IMG/VR virus record: IMGVR_UViG_3300027743_000016
Coordinates: 1-43,157 of that record
Origin: a virus
Reading direction: 5' to 3' (one strand)
DNA: 43,157 bases
Made by a program: the position numbers and the translations under genes. The first letter of the stretch is position 1. Every line of letters begins with the position of its first letter. The notes below the pieces were generated by a model. The model saw nothing but the letters and a program-made list of their open reading frames with translations. It was not told the origin of the DNA and searched no databases. Below, piece by piece: positions 33,303 to 39,335 of this stretch.

Positions 33303-33440
33303 GTGTTGACCATCACGCTGATCTTGCTGGTTGCCGCGCTGCTGATCACCATCGCCAGTTCCCTGGGGAAGGCCCCGCTGTGGGTGGGCGTCATCCTGGC
33401 GATCATCGCGCAGCTGCTGGCCGTGCTGCCCGTCAAATAA
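33303..33440 (+). CDS. Two-helix membrane protein, holin candidate
   Basis: GTG at 33303 with GGAGG 6-7 nt upstream; 45 residues. Two hydrophobic helices (LTITLILLVAALLITIA and LWVGVILAIIAQLLAVL) are joined by a short SSLGKAP turn. This matches small class II-like holins, which permeabilise the membrane at lysis. It follows the virion genes. No neighbouring endolysin was recognised, so the call rests on topology and position. Confidence 0.55.
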   Translation: MLTITLILLVAALLITIASSLGKAPLWVGVILAIIAQLLAVLPVK

Positions 33441-33460
33441 CCCAGCGGTCGTGGTAGGCT
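33438..33460 (+). promoter_or_regulatory. Promoter with operator half-site for the lipoprotein gene
   Basis: TAACCCAGCGGTCG (33438-33451) repeats exactly at 34581-34594 and holds the CCCAGCGG half of the leftward operator core. TGGTAGGCT (33452-33460) is an extended -10; the ATG at 33468 follows 7 nt later, so the mRNA is probably leaderless. Confidence 0.5.
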
Positions 33461-33467
33461 TCCGCCC

Positions 33468-33923
33468 ATGCTGAACCGCCGCCGCTTTCTCGCTGCCGTC
33501 CTGCCGGTCCTGGCCGCCGCCTGCGCCTGCGACGACGACGAGGACGACTGCGACCAGGTCCACGACGCCGAGGCCCGCGAAGCGTGCAAGGCGGCACGCA
33601 ACCCAGGCCCTGCGCCGACGCCCATCCCCGAGCCCGCCAAGGTCCACGACTTTGAGTTCCGGGTGACGGGCACCGTGCGCCGGGTCGACATCAGCCACAG
33701 CTCGACCACCGAGGGCACGACGCTGCTGACCACCGACCTGCCCTGGTTTGCGACCATCCGGTCGACCCGCACGCTGATGTTCATGGCGCTGACGGTGTCG
33801 GCCGGGGAGTTTGAGCAGGGGTCGCTGACCGCCCAGCTGTTTGTGGACGGCCAGCTGTTCCGCGAGGCGCACGCCACCGGCTTTGCGCCCCAGGTGTCGA
33901 TCAGCGGGCAGTGGTCTGGGTAG
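33468..33923 (+). CDS. Tat-type lipoprotein with MmpS-like domain
   Basis: ATG at 33468; 151 residues. The N-terminus has a twin-arginine motif (NRRRFLA), a short apolar stretch and Cys at LAAAC (Cys19), with another Cys at 21, indicating a lipobox. After an acidic linker, residues 60-150 follow the MmpS plan: FRVTGTVRRVDISHSS, TTDLPWFATI, a strand pair, and LTAQLFVDGQL. MmpS proteins are accessory to MmpL transporters in mycobacteria; here no transporter is present. A phage cell-surface lipoprotein suggests superinfection exclusion or lysogenic conversion. Its own promoter separates it from virion genes. Conserved Cys pair of MmpS is absent. Confidence 0.6.
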   Translation: MLNRRRFLAAVLPVLAAACACDDDEDDCDQVHDAEAREACKAARNPGPAPTPIPEPAKVHDFEFRVTGTVRRVDISHSSTTEGTTLLTTDLPWFATIRSTRTLMFMALTVSAGEFEQGSLTAQLFVDGQLFREAHATGFAPQVSISGQWSG

Positions 33924-34221
33924 CCTTGGCGGCCTTGCGCTTGGTGCCCTTGTGCATGGCTCCATTGCGCCGCGCCGCCGCGGCCTTTTTGTCGCTGGTC
34001 ATAGCGCCCAGGACCACCGCCGGGTTGTCGTCCAGCCAGATCACCTCGTAGCCCGCGCCGCGCAGGGCGCTGGCGATTTTGTCGCGGCCGCCGCGCACTA
34101 CCTCGATGCCGCCCTTACGGGCGTTGTAGCGCACCTCCACGACTTCGGGCAGGAGACGCACGCGCGTCCCCCGCTCCCGAATGTCGTAGCCGTTCTGCTG
34201 CACTGTCAGGTCCATCGTCAT
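33901..34221 (-). CDS. Unknown basic protein, 106 residues, last gene of the leftward cluster
   Basis: ATG at 34221 preceded by GAGGA 8 nt upstream (a second ATG at 34215 is possible). Beta-rich first half (RVRLLPEVVEVRYNARKGGIEV), then a helix-strand GAGYEVIWLD, and a Lys/Arg-rich tail (DKKAAAARRNGAMHKGTKRK) typical of nucleic-acid binding. It overlaps the convergent lipoprotein gene by 23 bp. No family recognised. Confidence 0.65.
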   Translation of the reverse strand: MTMDLTVQQNGYDIRERGTRVRLLPEVVEVRYNARKGGIEVVRGGRDKIASALRGAGYEVIWLDDNPAVVLGAMTSDKKAAAARRNGAMHKGTKRKAAKATQTTAR

Positions 34222-34226
34222 CGTCG

Positions 34227-34565
34227 TTATCCTCGCGCCGGGCTGAACCGGCTCCCTGGTGCTGCCCCGAAGCCGGGCAGGCACGTCCCCATCATCTTTC
34301 CGTGGCTCTGGCGCTGCCGCTGGCAGTGCCTGCACGGCGTCTCGTCGGTCACCTCGACGTCGGGCTCCGGCTCCGGCCGGGGGTCCGGCGTGGGCGCGGC
34401 CACCCGGCGGCGCTTGGGCTCCGGCGCGGCCCGCAGGCCGCCTTGCACCAGGCGGTCGACCCACACGCGCACCTCGCTGCGGGTCGCCGTCCCCCCGCGG
34501 CCGAGGGCGGCGCGGATCCGCCGCAGCCGCTCGTCGTCCAGCTCCAGACTGATATTCACCTTCAT
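34227..34565 (-). CDS. Ribbon-helix-helix-like protein with C-terminal Cys pair
   Basis: ATG at 34565 with GGGGGA 7 nt upstream; a TTG at 34577 in frame is less likely. The N-terminus MKVNISLELDDERLRRIRAA then TATRSEVRVWVDRLVQGGL fits an RHH/Arc-type DNA-binding fold: one strand, two helices. After a Pro-rich linker it ends with CRHCQRQRQSHGKMMGTC, a zinc-knuckle. Candidate transcription regulator of the leftward cluster or of host genes. Confidence 0.6.
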   Translation of the reverse strand: MKVNISLELDDERLRRIRAALGRGGTATRSEVRVWVDRLVQGGLRAAPEPKRRRVAAPTPDPRPEPEPDVEVTDETPCRHCQRQRQSHGKMMGTCLPGFGAAPGSRFSPARG

Positions 34566-34580
34566 GTCATCCCCCAAGTC

Positions 34581-34594
34581 TAACCCAGCGGTCG
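34581..34594 (-). promoter_or_regulatory. Degenerate promoter/operator copy
   Basis: On the leftward strand this reads CGACCGCTGGGTTA, followed by GACTTGGGGGATGACATG. It keeps the CCGCTGGGT half of the core and creates a -10-like TAGACT, but lacks the GGAAC box. It is identical over 14 bp to 33438-33451. Confidence 0.45.
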
Positions 34595-34598
34595 GCTA

Positions 34599-35099
34599 CT
34601 ACGCCACCGGCTCCGGCTTTTCCGCCACCGTGACGCCGCGCTTGATGGTGCGCGCGAAGGCCACAACCTCGTCCCAGGCCGCGCCCGTGACGCCCCGCAC
34701 GATGCGGGAACCCACCGACGTGTAGTAGCCGTTTTCCGGCCCGAACATCCCCGGCAGCGGCCGGTCGAAGGTGATGTGGACGCCGTCGCGCTTGACCGTC
34801 ACGCCGTCGACCACGGTGCCGAACTGTTCCGGCACGATCTCGACGGCCGCGACCTTGCGCGCGAAGTTGTCGCGCTTGATCAGGTCGCCGACCTTCAGGT
34901 CTTCGACGTTGACCGTGTGCCGTTCGGCGATGAAGGCCTGGACCGCCGCGCGCGCCTTCGCGCCCGCCTTGGTCAGCTGGGTCTTATTGCCATTGCAGCC
35001 GTAGCACCGCGTGCCGTGGATGCTGTTGTAGCTGTAGTGCCCCGAACCGAGGCACCGGCTGCAGGTCTGCTTGTCGTAGTTGATGATGTAGCTGGCCAT
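34599..35099 (-). CDS. DnaJ-type zinc-motif protein, 166 residues
   Basis: ATG at 35099 with leader GGGAGACAGACACATG. Residues 12-40 hold CSRCLGSGHY and CYGCNGNK, one DnaJ-like zinc unit (CxxCxGxG then CxxCxG). A beta-rich domain follows with DLKVGDLIKRDNFARKVAAV and a final helix AWDEVVAFARTIKRG. No J domain. Could bind a host chaperone client or nucleic acid. Transcribed from element 35121-35149. Confidence 0.7.
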   Translation of the reverse strand: MASYIINYDKQTCSRCLGSGHYSYNSIHGTRCYGCNGNKTQLTKAGAKARAAVQAFIAERHTVNVEDLKVGDLIKRDNFARKVAAVEIVPEQFGTVVDGVTVKRDGVHITFDRPLPGMFGPENGYYTSVGSRIVRGVTGAAWDEVVAFARTIKRGVTVAEKPEPVA

Positions 35100-35120
35100 G
35101 TGTCTGTCTCCCTCTCTCAG

Positions 35121-35149
35121 TTAGACGGACCTACCGCTGGGTATGTTCC
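35121..35149 (-). promoter_or_regulatory. Repeated promoter/operator element B
   Basis: Leftward: GGAAC, 17 bp, CGTCTAA. The core is inverted relative to most copies: CCCAGCGGTAGG on the transcribed polarity. Leader to the ATG at 35099 carries GAGGGAGACAGACAC. The stop codon of the upstream gene (35131) lies inside the core. Confidence 0.75.
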
Positions 35150-35406
35150 CGCAGCCAGGCGTTCAGCTCGTCTTCGGTCGGCCCGGCGCAGTGGTTGCAC
35201 TGGACGTGGTAGAGCCAGTCGTCCGTCTGGGGCGCGCGGCTGACCTGCACCGACCAGCGTGACCGCCCCGAGCCCTTGCGCGTCTCGGCGGCGGCTTCAT
35301 GCGCCAGGGGCAGCCGGAGGCCCTGGTGGGCCGCCTGGCGACGCCCGCAGGCATCGCACAGGTGGAAGGCGACGCCGTCGTGGTATCTGAAGACCCAGCT
35401 GACCAT
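35131..35406 (-). CDS. Zinc-ribbon protein, 91 residues
   Basis: ATG at 35406, 2 nt after the previous stop. It has CDACGRRQ near residue 17 and CNHC near 73, a split CxxC...CxxC zinc site. The middle is basic (AAAETRKGSGRSRW). The C-terminus DELNAWLREHTQR ends within element B, the last codons being formed by the element's inverted core. No family recognised. Confidence 0.65.
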   Translation of the reverse strand: MVSWVFRYHDGVAFHLCDACGRRQAAHQGLRLPLAHEAAAETRKGSGRSRWSVQVSRAPQTDDWLYHVQCNHCAGPTEDELNAWLREHTQR

Positions 35407-35408
35407 TA

Positions 35409-35954
35409 CTAAAGCACCCGCACGCGCAGCCCGTCGGCTGCCGCGCCCTCGATGATGGCCCCGGCGAACCGGTGCTCGACCGCGCGGCTGGAGCCCAGGC
35501 GCGGCCCGCTCTGCAGGTGGGCGTCGAGCCAGTCGAGCCCTTCGGCCGTCTGGCCGGAGAACAGCAGCACGCTGTCGCCGACGCCGGTCACCTCGATGTC
35601 GTGCGCCGCGGCCTTCACCGTGATGCGGATCCAGGCCTGGCGCTTGGCGCGGCCCTTTTCGACCGGCACCGCCAGCACCGGCAGCTGCTTTTCTTCGGCG
35701 ACCTGCACCAGGGCCGCGGCGAGGCCGACGTCCTGGGTGTCGACCGACAGCGCCGTGCGGTTGTGGCCGAACTGCAGCTGCGCCAGGCGCGCCCCCCAGC
35801 GGGCCTCGACCTCTGCGCGGTTCTGCTGCAGCAGCCAGGCCTGCGCCTGCGCCTCCTGGTTGTCGCCGAAGAACTGCCGCGCCGAGCGGCCGCTGACGTA
35901 ACCCTTCCAAAGCCCTCCGAACACCTGAACGACGCCGATGCTGTATTTGGCCAT
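35409..35954 (-). CDS. Unknown protein, 181 residues
   Basis: ATG at 35954 with leader GAGGGAGACAGACAC. N-terminal segment YSIGVVQVFGGLWKGYVSGR, helical centre QAQAWLLQQNRAEVEARWGA, then alternating strands (RQAWIRITVKAAAHDIEVTG). Mixed alpha/beta, no catalytic motif noticed. Driven by element 35976-36004. Function unknown. Confidence 0.7.
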   Translation of the reverse strand: MAKYSIGVVQVFGGLWKGYVSGRSARQFFGDNQEAQAQAWLLQQNRAEVEARWGARLAQLQFGHNRTALSVDTQDVGLAAALVQVAEEKQLPVLAVPVEKGRAKRQAWIRITVKAAAHDIEVTGVGDSVLLFSGQTAEGLDWLDAHLQSGPRLGSSRAVEHRFAGAIIEGAAADGLRVRVL

Positions 35955-35975
35955 GTGTCTGTCTCCCTCGTATCC

Positions 35976-36004
35976 TTAGACGACCCAGCGGTGGGTTTGG
36001 TTCC
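35976..36004 (-). promoter_or_regulatory. Repeated promoter/operator element C
   Basis: Leftward: GGAAC, 17 bp, CGTCTAA. Relative to the consensus one base is inserted after GGAAC and one is lost before CGTCTAA, so the spacing stays 17. This compensated change suggests the spacing is under selection. Confidence 0.8.
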
Positions 36005-36205
36005 CTAGAGCGACTCGTATTCGGCCTTGCGGCTGAGCGGGCCAGGGTCGTGCGTCTCGTTGTAGCGCCGCGCCAGGGCGTGCGCTTCGGCTTCCGTCTC
36101 GACCCTGGCGCGGATGACGTGCCGCGGGCCCGCCCCCGGCTCCCGGCCGTTGGGCCAGGCCGGGTTGGGCTTCCACCAGTCGCGGACGAACACCCGGAAC
36201 GCCAT
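36005..36205 (-). CDS. Small protein, 66 residues
   Basis: ATG at 36205 in a TGATG overlap with the upstream gene. Sequence starts MAFRVFVRDWWKPNPAWPNG and contains RARVETEAEAHALARRYNET, a strand-helix unit resembling short DUF-type phage proteins with an 'E.EA...A...N' helix. Stops right before element C. Function unknown. Confidence 0.7.
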   Translation of the reverse strand: MAFRVFVRDWWKPNPAWPNGREPGAGPRHVIRARVETEAEAHALARRYNETHDPGPLSRKAEYESL

Positions 36206-36588
36206 CACCGACCCTCCGTCGGTGACAGCGGCGAGTAGCTGCTGGACAGCTTCAGGTCGCGCTGCAGCTCGTTGAAGAGCGCCTCGTTGCAGCTTTCCGC
36301 CGCGCGGACGCCCGTCGGGGACGTCTCGTCGCGGTGGTAGATGGTGATGAACCAGTAGCTGCCCCAGCGCCGCGCGCGGGTGTGTGAGAGCTTCGGGCTG
36401 GCCAGCGCCTCGCGGACCTTCGCCGGGTGCTCCGCGTGCTGCTGCGCCTCGACGCACAGCCTGCAGGGCTTGTCGGTCGGGCCCTGGTTGACCAGGTCGC
36501 CGAAGAAGTTCTGGCGGTAGGCGTCGAAGTGGGCCGCGCAGGTGACGAGCTGGGCATTGAAGCGGTTGGTGTAGAGCGTGTTGTTCAT
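36205..36588 (-). CDS. Cys-rich unknown protein, 127 residues
   Basis: ATG at 36588 with leader GAGGGAGACAGACAC. CAAH near 17 and CRLC near 43 could form one zinc site; an aromatic strand RRWGSYWFITIYHRDE follows. C-terminal helix NEALFNELQRDLKL. Driven by element 36609-36638. No family recognised. Confidence 0.7.
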   Translation of the reverse strand: MNNTLYTNRFNAQLVTCAAHFDAYRQNFFGDLVNQGPTDKPCRLCVEAQQHAEHPAKVREALASPKLSHTRARRWGSYWFITIYHRDETSPTGVRAAESCNEALFNELQRDLKLSSSYSPLSPTEGR

Positions 36589-36608
36589 GTGTCTGTCTCC
36601 CTCTCCCT

Positions 36609-36638
36609 AGTATACGACACCCAGCGGTGGGATGTTCC
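36609..36638 (-). promoter_or_regulatory. Repeated promoter/operator element D (TATACT type)
   Basis: Leftward: GGAAC, 17 bp with core CCCACCGCTGGG, then CGTATACT. TATACT replaces the TCTAA box, giving a sigma70-like -10. A leader with GAGGGAGACAGACAC leads to the ATG at 36588. Confidence 0.8.
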
Positions 36639-36657
36639 CCACCGCCGGGCCTGTCGT

Positions 36658-37116
36658 CTACCGGACCTGCGTGCCGTCGACCGCGTAGATGCGGACGTGG
36701 CGGTAGTTGAGGGCCTGTTCGGTGCCCGCCAGCTTGAGCGCCAGGTCGAGGCGGCCAGTCCAGCCCAGGACGCCAGCCGGGGCGCTGTCGTCGGCGGTGA
36801 TGGGGCCCGCGGCGTCCAGGGCGTCGGCGCGGTCGCGCGCTTCCTGCGCCCACTTCACCAGGCTGCCGTCGGCGATCATGCGCGCGGTGCTGGCGACGTG
36901 TGACGGGTGGCGGTCGGTCGGGTCGAAGCCTTCGGCGGCGATGCGGTCGTAGCGCGCGGCGTTCTTGCGGTCGGTCGCGATGTCCGCGAGGCGGCGGCGC
37001 TCCAGCACTTCCTTGCGTTCGCCCTGGACGACGACGATGTGCGAGTAGGTGCGGACGGTCTTGCGGGTGAAGGTGCCGACGTCGGTCTTAACGGTGAGCT
37101 GTGTAGTCTTGGCCAT
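36658..37116 (-). CDS. Unknown protein, 152 residues
   Basis: ATG at 37116 with leader GAGGGAGACAGAAC. Starts with strands (TQLTVKTDVGTFTRKTVRTY), then a helical middle (RRRLADIATDRKNAARYDRI), ending LNYRHVRIYAVDGTQVR. It may pair with host factors; no motif recognised. Driven by element 37138-37166. Confidence 0.7.
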   Translation of the reverse strand: MAKTTQLTVKTDVGTFTRKTVRTYSHIVVVQGERKEVLERRRLADIATDRKNAARYDRIAAEGFDPTDRHPSHVASTARMIADGSLVKWAQEARDRADALDAAGPITADDSAPAGVLGWTGRLDLALKLAGTEQALNYRHVRIYAVDGTQVR

Positions 37117-37137
37117 GTTCTGTCTCCCTCTGTATGC

Positions 37138-37166
37138 TTAGACGGACCCAGCGGTGGGTTTGTTCC
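37138..37166 (-). promoter_or_regulatory. Repeated promoter/operator element E (consensus copy)
   Basis: Leftward: GGAAC, 17 bp containing CCCACCGCTGGG, CGTCTAA. The same bases, read in frame by the upstream gene, encode NKPTAGSV and stop at TAA. A 21-nt leader with GAGGGAGACAGAAC leads to the ATG at 37116. Confidence 0.85.
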
Positions 37167-37308
37167 ATTCGGCCAGGCGCTGCTTCCATGCGTTGGTGCG
37201 CTTGCACGCCTTGCAGGTCACGCGCGCCGGGTCGCCTTCGCGCAGGGCGAAGCGCGGGTCATACCCGCACGCGACAAGCCCGCCCTTGACGACGAGATGT
37301 GCCTTCAT
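37138..37308 (-). CDS. 56-residue zinc-knuckle protein with NKPTAGSV tail
   Basis: ATG at 37308 directly follows the TAG of the 37309 gene, with GGAGGG inside that gene's end. It has C at 14 and CKAC near 33-36, a small metal site. It ends EWNKPTAGSV, the last eight residues being encoded by element E. Below usual ORF length limits, but the start spacing and the shared tail support it. Confidence 0.65.
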   Translation of the reverse strand: MKAHLVVKGGLVACGYDPRFALREGDPARVTCKACKRTNAWKQRLAEWNKPTAGSV

Positions 37309-37572
37309 CTACTTACCCTCCAGTTCGTCGCGGCCGAGCAGGTCGAGCGCCTGGGACCAGGCCCCGCGGGCGACCCACACCAGGTGTTCGGCCCGTTCGC
37401 CGACGACCCAGGGGGCCACCTTCGCCGAGTGGTTACGGCGCTTGGTCACCAGGCCCTTGAAGCTCGATGCGGCCTTCTGCACCTCGACCACCTGGGTGGC
37501 CAGCTTCACCGTCAGCCGGACGTAGCGTTGCGCCTTGGGCAGCTTCACGTTGAGTGCGTATGCGTTGGTCAT
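37309..37572 (-). CDS. RYV-family protein, copy 2, leaderless candidate
   Basis: ATG at 37572 exactly 6 nt after the CGTCTAA of element F; no Shine-Dalgarno. 87 residues. Paralogous to 39336-39587: shared pattern KL....RYV....L......VQ.AA...K.L.TKR, then W.V...... LV..AR.A...ALD.LGRD. The fold is probably mixed helix and strand. Function unknown. Both paralogs follow leaderless elements. Confidence 0.75.
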   Translation of the reverse strand: MTNAYALNVKLPKAQRYVRLTVKLATQVVEVQKAASSFKGLVTKRRNHSAKVAPWVVGERAEHLVWVARGAWSQALDLLGRDELEGK

Positions 37573-37578
37573 GTTCAG

Positions 37579-37607
37579 TTAGACGGACCCAGCGATGGGT
37601 TAGTTCC
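37579..37607 (-). promoter_or_regulatory. Repeated promoter/operator element F (leaderless type)
   Basis: Leftward: GGAAC, 17 bp with core CCCATCGCTGGG, CGTCTAA, then CTGAAC and ATG. The core on the opposite strand is exactly CCCAGCGATGGG, the form also seen in element K. Confidence 0.8.
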
Positions 37608-37627
37608 ATCGCCAGGTCTAGGCCGGT

Positions 37628-37921
37628 CTAGGCCGCGGCGGGCGGCGGCACCACCACCCGGCGGGCGGTCAGCATCCGCACCAGGTCTTCGATGGACAGC
37701 TGGCGCTTGATCCGCTCGACCTGGGCGTTGCTGGCGCGGCCGCTGCGGCTGTTGTAGGCGGCCCACAGCGTCGCCAGGTGGTCGTGGTAGGCGTCGGCCC
37801 GCTCACCCGTGAGCGAGGTCGCGGTCAGGCCGCTGTCGGTGACGGTGACGGACACCGCGCCGGTTGCGAGGGCCAGGGCGTTGGCGAAGGCTTGCAGGTC
37901 GTTGGCGTTCACGTTGCTCAT
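37628..37921 (-). CDS. Unknown helical protein, 97 residues
   Basis: ATG at 37921 with AGGAG (TCTAGGAGATACGAACATG). N-terminal helix DLQAFANALALATGA, a strand VSVTVTDSGLTATSL, then a long helix (AYHDHLATLWAAYNSRSGRA) and a C-terminal Pro/Ala tail. No motif recognised. Driven by element 37941-37969. Confidence 0.7.
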   Translation of the reverse strand: MSNVNANDLQAFANALALATGAVSVTVTDSGLTATSLTGERADAYHDHLATLWAAYNSRSGRASNAQVERIKRQLSIEDLVRMLTARRVVVPPPAAA

Positions 37922-37940
37922 GTTCGTATCTCCTAGAACC

Positions 37941-37969
37941 TTAGACGGACCCAGCGGTAGGTTAGTTTC
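37941..37969 (-). promoter_or_regulatory. Repeated promoter/operator element G
   Basis: Leftward: GAAAC (one change from GGAAC), 17 bp with CCTACCGCTGGG, CGTCTAA. The AAACCC of the consensus is TAACCT here, so the upstream gene stops early (…ATRN) instead of reading through to the tail. Confidence 0.7.
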
Positions 37970-38237
37970 GGGTCGCCCAGGCAGCGATGTCGGCCTGGGT
38001 CGCGGCCTGTTTCCGCTCCCAGAAGGCGCGGATGCCGCTGGCGACGTTGACGTGGTGGTCGAGGTCGAGCAGGGCTTCGCGCTTACTGCGCCGCCACTCG
38101 CCTCCGACCGATGGGGCCTGGCCGTCGTGCCAGCGCCAGCCGTCGGCCGTCTGTGTGACCCAGTAGCGGTCGTTCACGATGTACTCGCCAGAGTTCACCC
38201 GGCGACTCGTCAGCTTCAGCCCTAGTAGCTTGGTCAT
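37962..38237 (-). CDS. GWRW-family protein, copy 2, leaderless candidate
   Basis: ATG at 38237 lies 6 nt after the CGTCTAA of element H, without a Shine-Dalgarno. 91 residues. Contains GWRW, then SVGGEWRRSKREALLDLDHH. The gene at 39126 has GWRW, then SVGGEWRSTRREAVLDLEAY. Beta then helix; likely a small binding domain. This copy has an extra C-terminal helix. Function unknown. Confidence 0.75.
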   Translation of the reverse strand: MTKLLGLKLTSRRVNSGEYIVNDRYWVTQTADGWRWHDGQAPSVGGEWRRSKREALLDLDHHVNVASGIRAFWERKQAATQADIAAWATRN

Positions 38238-38243
38238 ATCAGG

Positions 38244-38272
38244 TTAGACGGACCCAGCGGTGGGTTTGTTCC
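38244..38272 (-). promoter_or_regulatory. Repeated promoter/operator element H (leaderless type)
   Basis: Leftward: GGAAC, 17 bp with CCCACCGCTGGG, CGTCTAA, then CCTGAT and ATG (38237). The element also encodes the NKPTAGSV tail of the upstream peptidase-like protein. Confidence 0.85.
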
Positions 38273-38687
38273 CGACCACCCAGGCGCGCTTGACGCGCTG
38301 CCCGGCGCGCTTGAACCGGGCCAGGGGCAGCGGGTAGACCGACTGGTTGTCGGCGACCTCGACCTCGCGCAGGAGGTTGACCCGGACGACCACGTAGTGG
38401 CCGGTGACGTTGACCAGGTAGCGGCCGGGCTCCTGGCGGGCGGCCCAGGCCCGCAGCGTGCCCGTCGAGTCGTACATGTGCTGGCGGGCCAGGTGCAGGC
38501 CCAGGGCTATGCCCGCGGTCACCAGGTCCATGTGGTGGACCGCGCGCACGGCGGGCTTGCCCGAGGCCTTGCGGATGGCCGCGGCCGTCGCCTGGGTGTC
38601 CAGGCCGGTCAGGATGGCCAGCGCGCCGGGGCCGCAGTAGCGGTTGCCGCGGCTGCCGCCGATGGCCGGGTGCAGGTCGGGGATCAC
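38244..38687 (-). CDS. C39/papain-like cysteine peptidase fold, NKPTAGSV tail
   Basis: GTG at 38687 overlaps the upstream TGA; 147 residues. Active-site candidates in papain/C39 order: Cys18 in NRYCGPGALAILTG, His97 in VTGHYVVV, Asp113 in VADNQ. Gln/Asn before the Cys is not evident, but Asn15 is close. Phage members of this clan may be proteases, deamidases or amidases. It could act on host proteins or counter a defence; not assigned. Its C-terminus GNKPTAGSV comes from element H. Confidence 0.65.
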   Translation of the reverse strand: MIPDLHPAIGGSRGNRYCGPGALAILTGLDTQATAAAIRKASGKPAVRAVHHMDLVTAGIALGLHLARQHMYDSTGTLRAWAARQEPGRYLVNVTGHYVVVRVNLLREVEVADNQSVYPLPLARFKRAGQRVKRAWVVGNKPTAGSV

Positions 38688-38959
38688 AGCGCACCGCCCT
38701 TGTAGACGCCCTGGAGCTGGTAGCGCCAGTTGATGACGTTGCCGATGTCCGGCAGGGTCTGTGGCGGCACGTCCACCTCCAGCTGCGCGGCGGGTGAGCC
38801 GTAGCTGACAAACTTGGTGTCGCCAAACTCCGACGACCCGAAGTCGACGTTGCGGTAGACGGCGATGCCGTCGCCGCGCGCCAGCCACCGGTTGACGATG
38901 ACGGTGGCCCCCACCGGGTCAATCAGGGCGCGGATCTCATCGAGTGTGTAGTGGTTCAT
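38684..38959 (-). CDS. Unknown protein, 91 residues
   Basis: ATG at 38959 with GAGGAAGG about 8 nt upstream; a TTG at 38977 is a weaker start. The ribosome site is in the loop and stem of a small hairpin (AGCCTT-GAGG-AAGGCT), which may tune translation. Sequence: helix YTLDEIRALIDPVGATVIVN, then strands. GTGA overlap with the peptidase-like gene. Function unknown. Confidence 0.7.
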   Translation of the reverse strand: MNHYTLDEIRALIDPVGATVIVNRWLARGDGIAVYRNVDFGSSEFGDTKFVSYGSPAAQLEVDVPPQTLPDIGNVINWRYQLQGVYKGGAL

Positions 38960-38984
38960 GGTCGTAGCCTTCCTCAAGGCTGGG

Positions 38985-39104
38985 TTACAGGCTCTGCAGC
39001 CACGCGATGAGCGCAGCGGCGTGCGGGCGGGCCTTCGCGGGCTGGCCGACGGCGAGAAACGCGAAGACCTTGGCGATGTGCGTCGAAGCTGTCTGTCTGT
39101 CCAT
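38985..39104 (-). CDS. 39-residue helical peptide
   Basis: ATG at 39104 with leader GAGGGAGACAGAACA. Sequence starts MDRQTASTHIAKVFAFLAVG and ends AALIAWLQSL; two amphipathic helices around GQPAKARPH. Below common size cut-offs, but the promoter element I and its standard leader point directly at this start. Confidence 0.7.
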   Translation of the reverse strand: MDRQTASTHIAKVFAFLAVGQPAKARPHAAALIAWLQSL

Positions 39105-39125
39105 TGTTCTGTCTCCCTCGATTAC

Positions 39126-39154
39126 TTAGACGGACCCAGCGGTGGGTTTGTTCC
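39126..39154 (-). promoter_or_regulatory. Repeated promoter/operator element I
   Basis: Leftward: GGAAC, 17 bp with CCCACCGCTGGG, CGTCTAA, then a leader with GAGGGAGACAGAACA. Also encodes the NKPTAGSV tail of the upstream GWRW-family protein. Confidence 0.85.
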
Positions 39155-39326
39155 GGGTCGCCAGGTAGGCCTCCAGGTCGAGGACCGCCTCGCGCCGGGT
39201 GCTGCGCCATTCCCCTCCGACCGAGGCGTCCCCGTAGAGGGACCAGCGCCAGCCGGACGTGTGGCGCTCCACTAGGCAGCCGTCGGCGTGATAGGTGCCT
39301 GCGGAGAGCTTGTGCAATGTGATCAT
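39126..39326 (-). CDS. GWRW-family protein, copy 1, NKPTAGSV tail
   Basis: ATG at 39326 with AGGAG 6 nt upstream; an ATG at 39332 is too close to the ribosome site. 66 residues. Shares GWRW..., SVGGEWR and REA[VL]LDL with 37962-38237. Ends RNKPTAGSV inside element I. The parallel end ...ATRN* of the other paralog, truncated by element G, indicates that gene and element were duplicated together. Confidence 0.75.
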   Translation of the reverse strand: MITLHKLSAGTYHADGCLVERHTSGWRWSLYGDASVGGEWRSTRREAVLDLEAYLATRNKPTAGSV

Positions 39327-39335
39327 GGTCATCTC

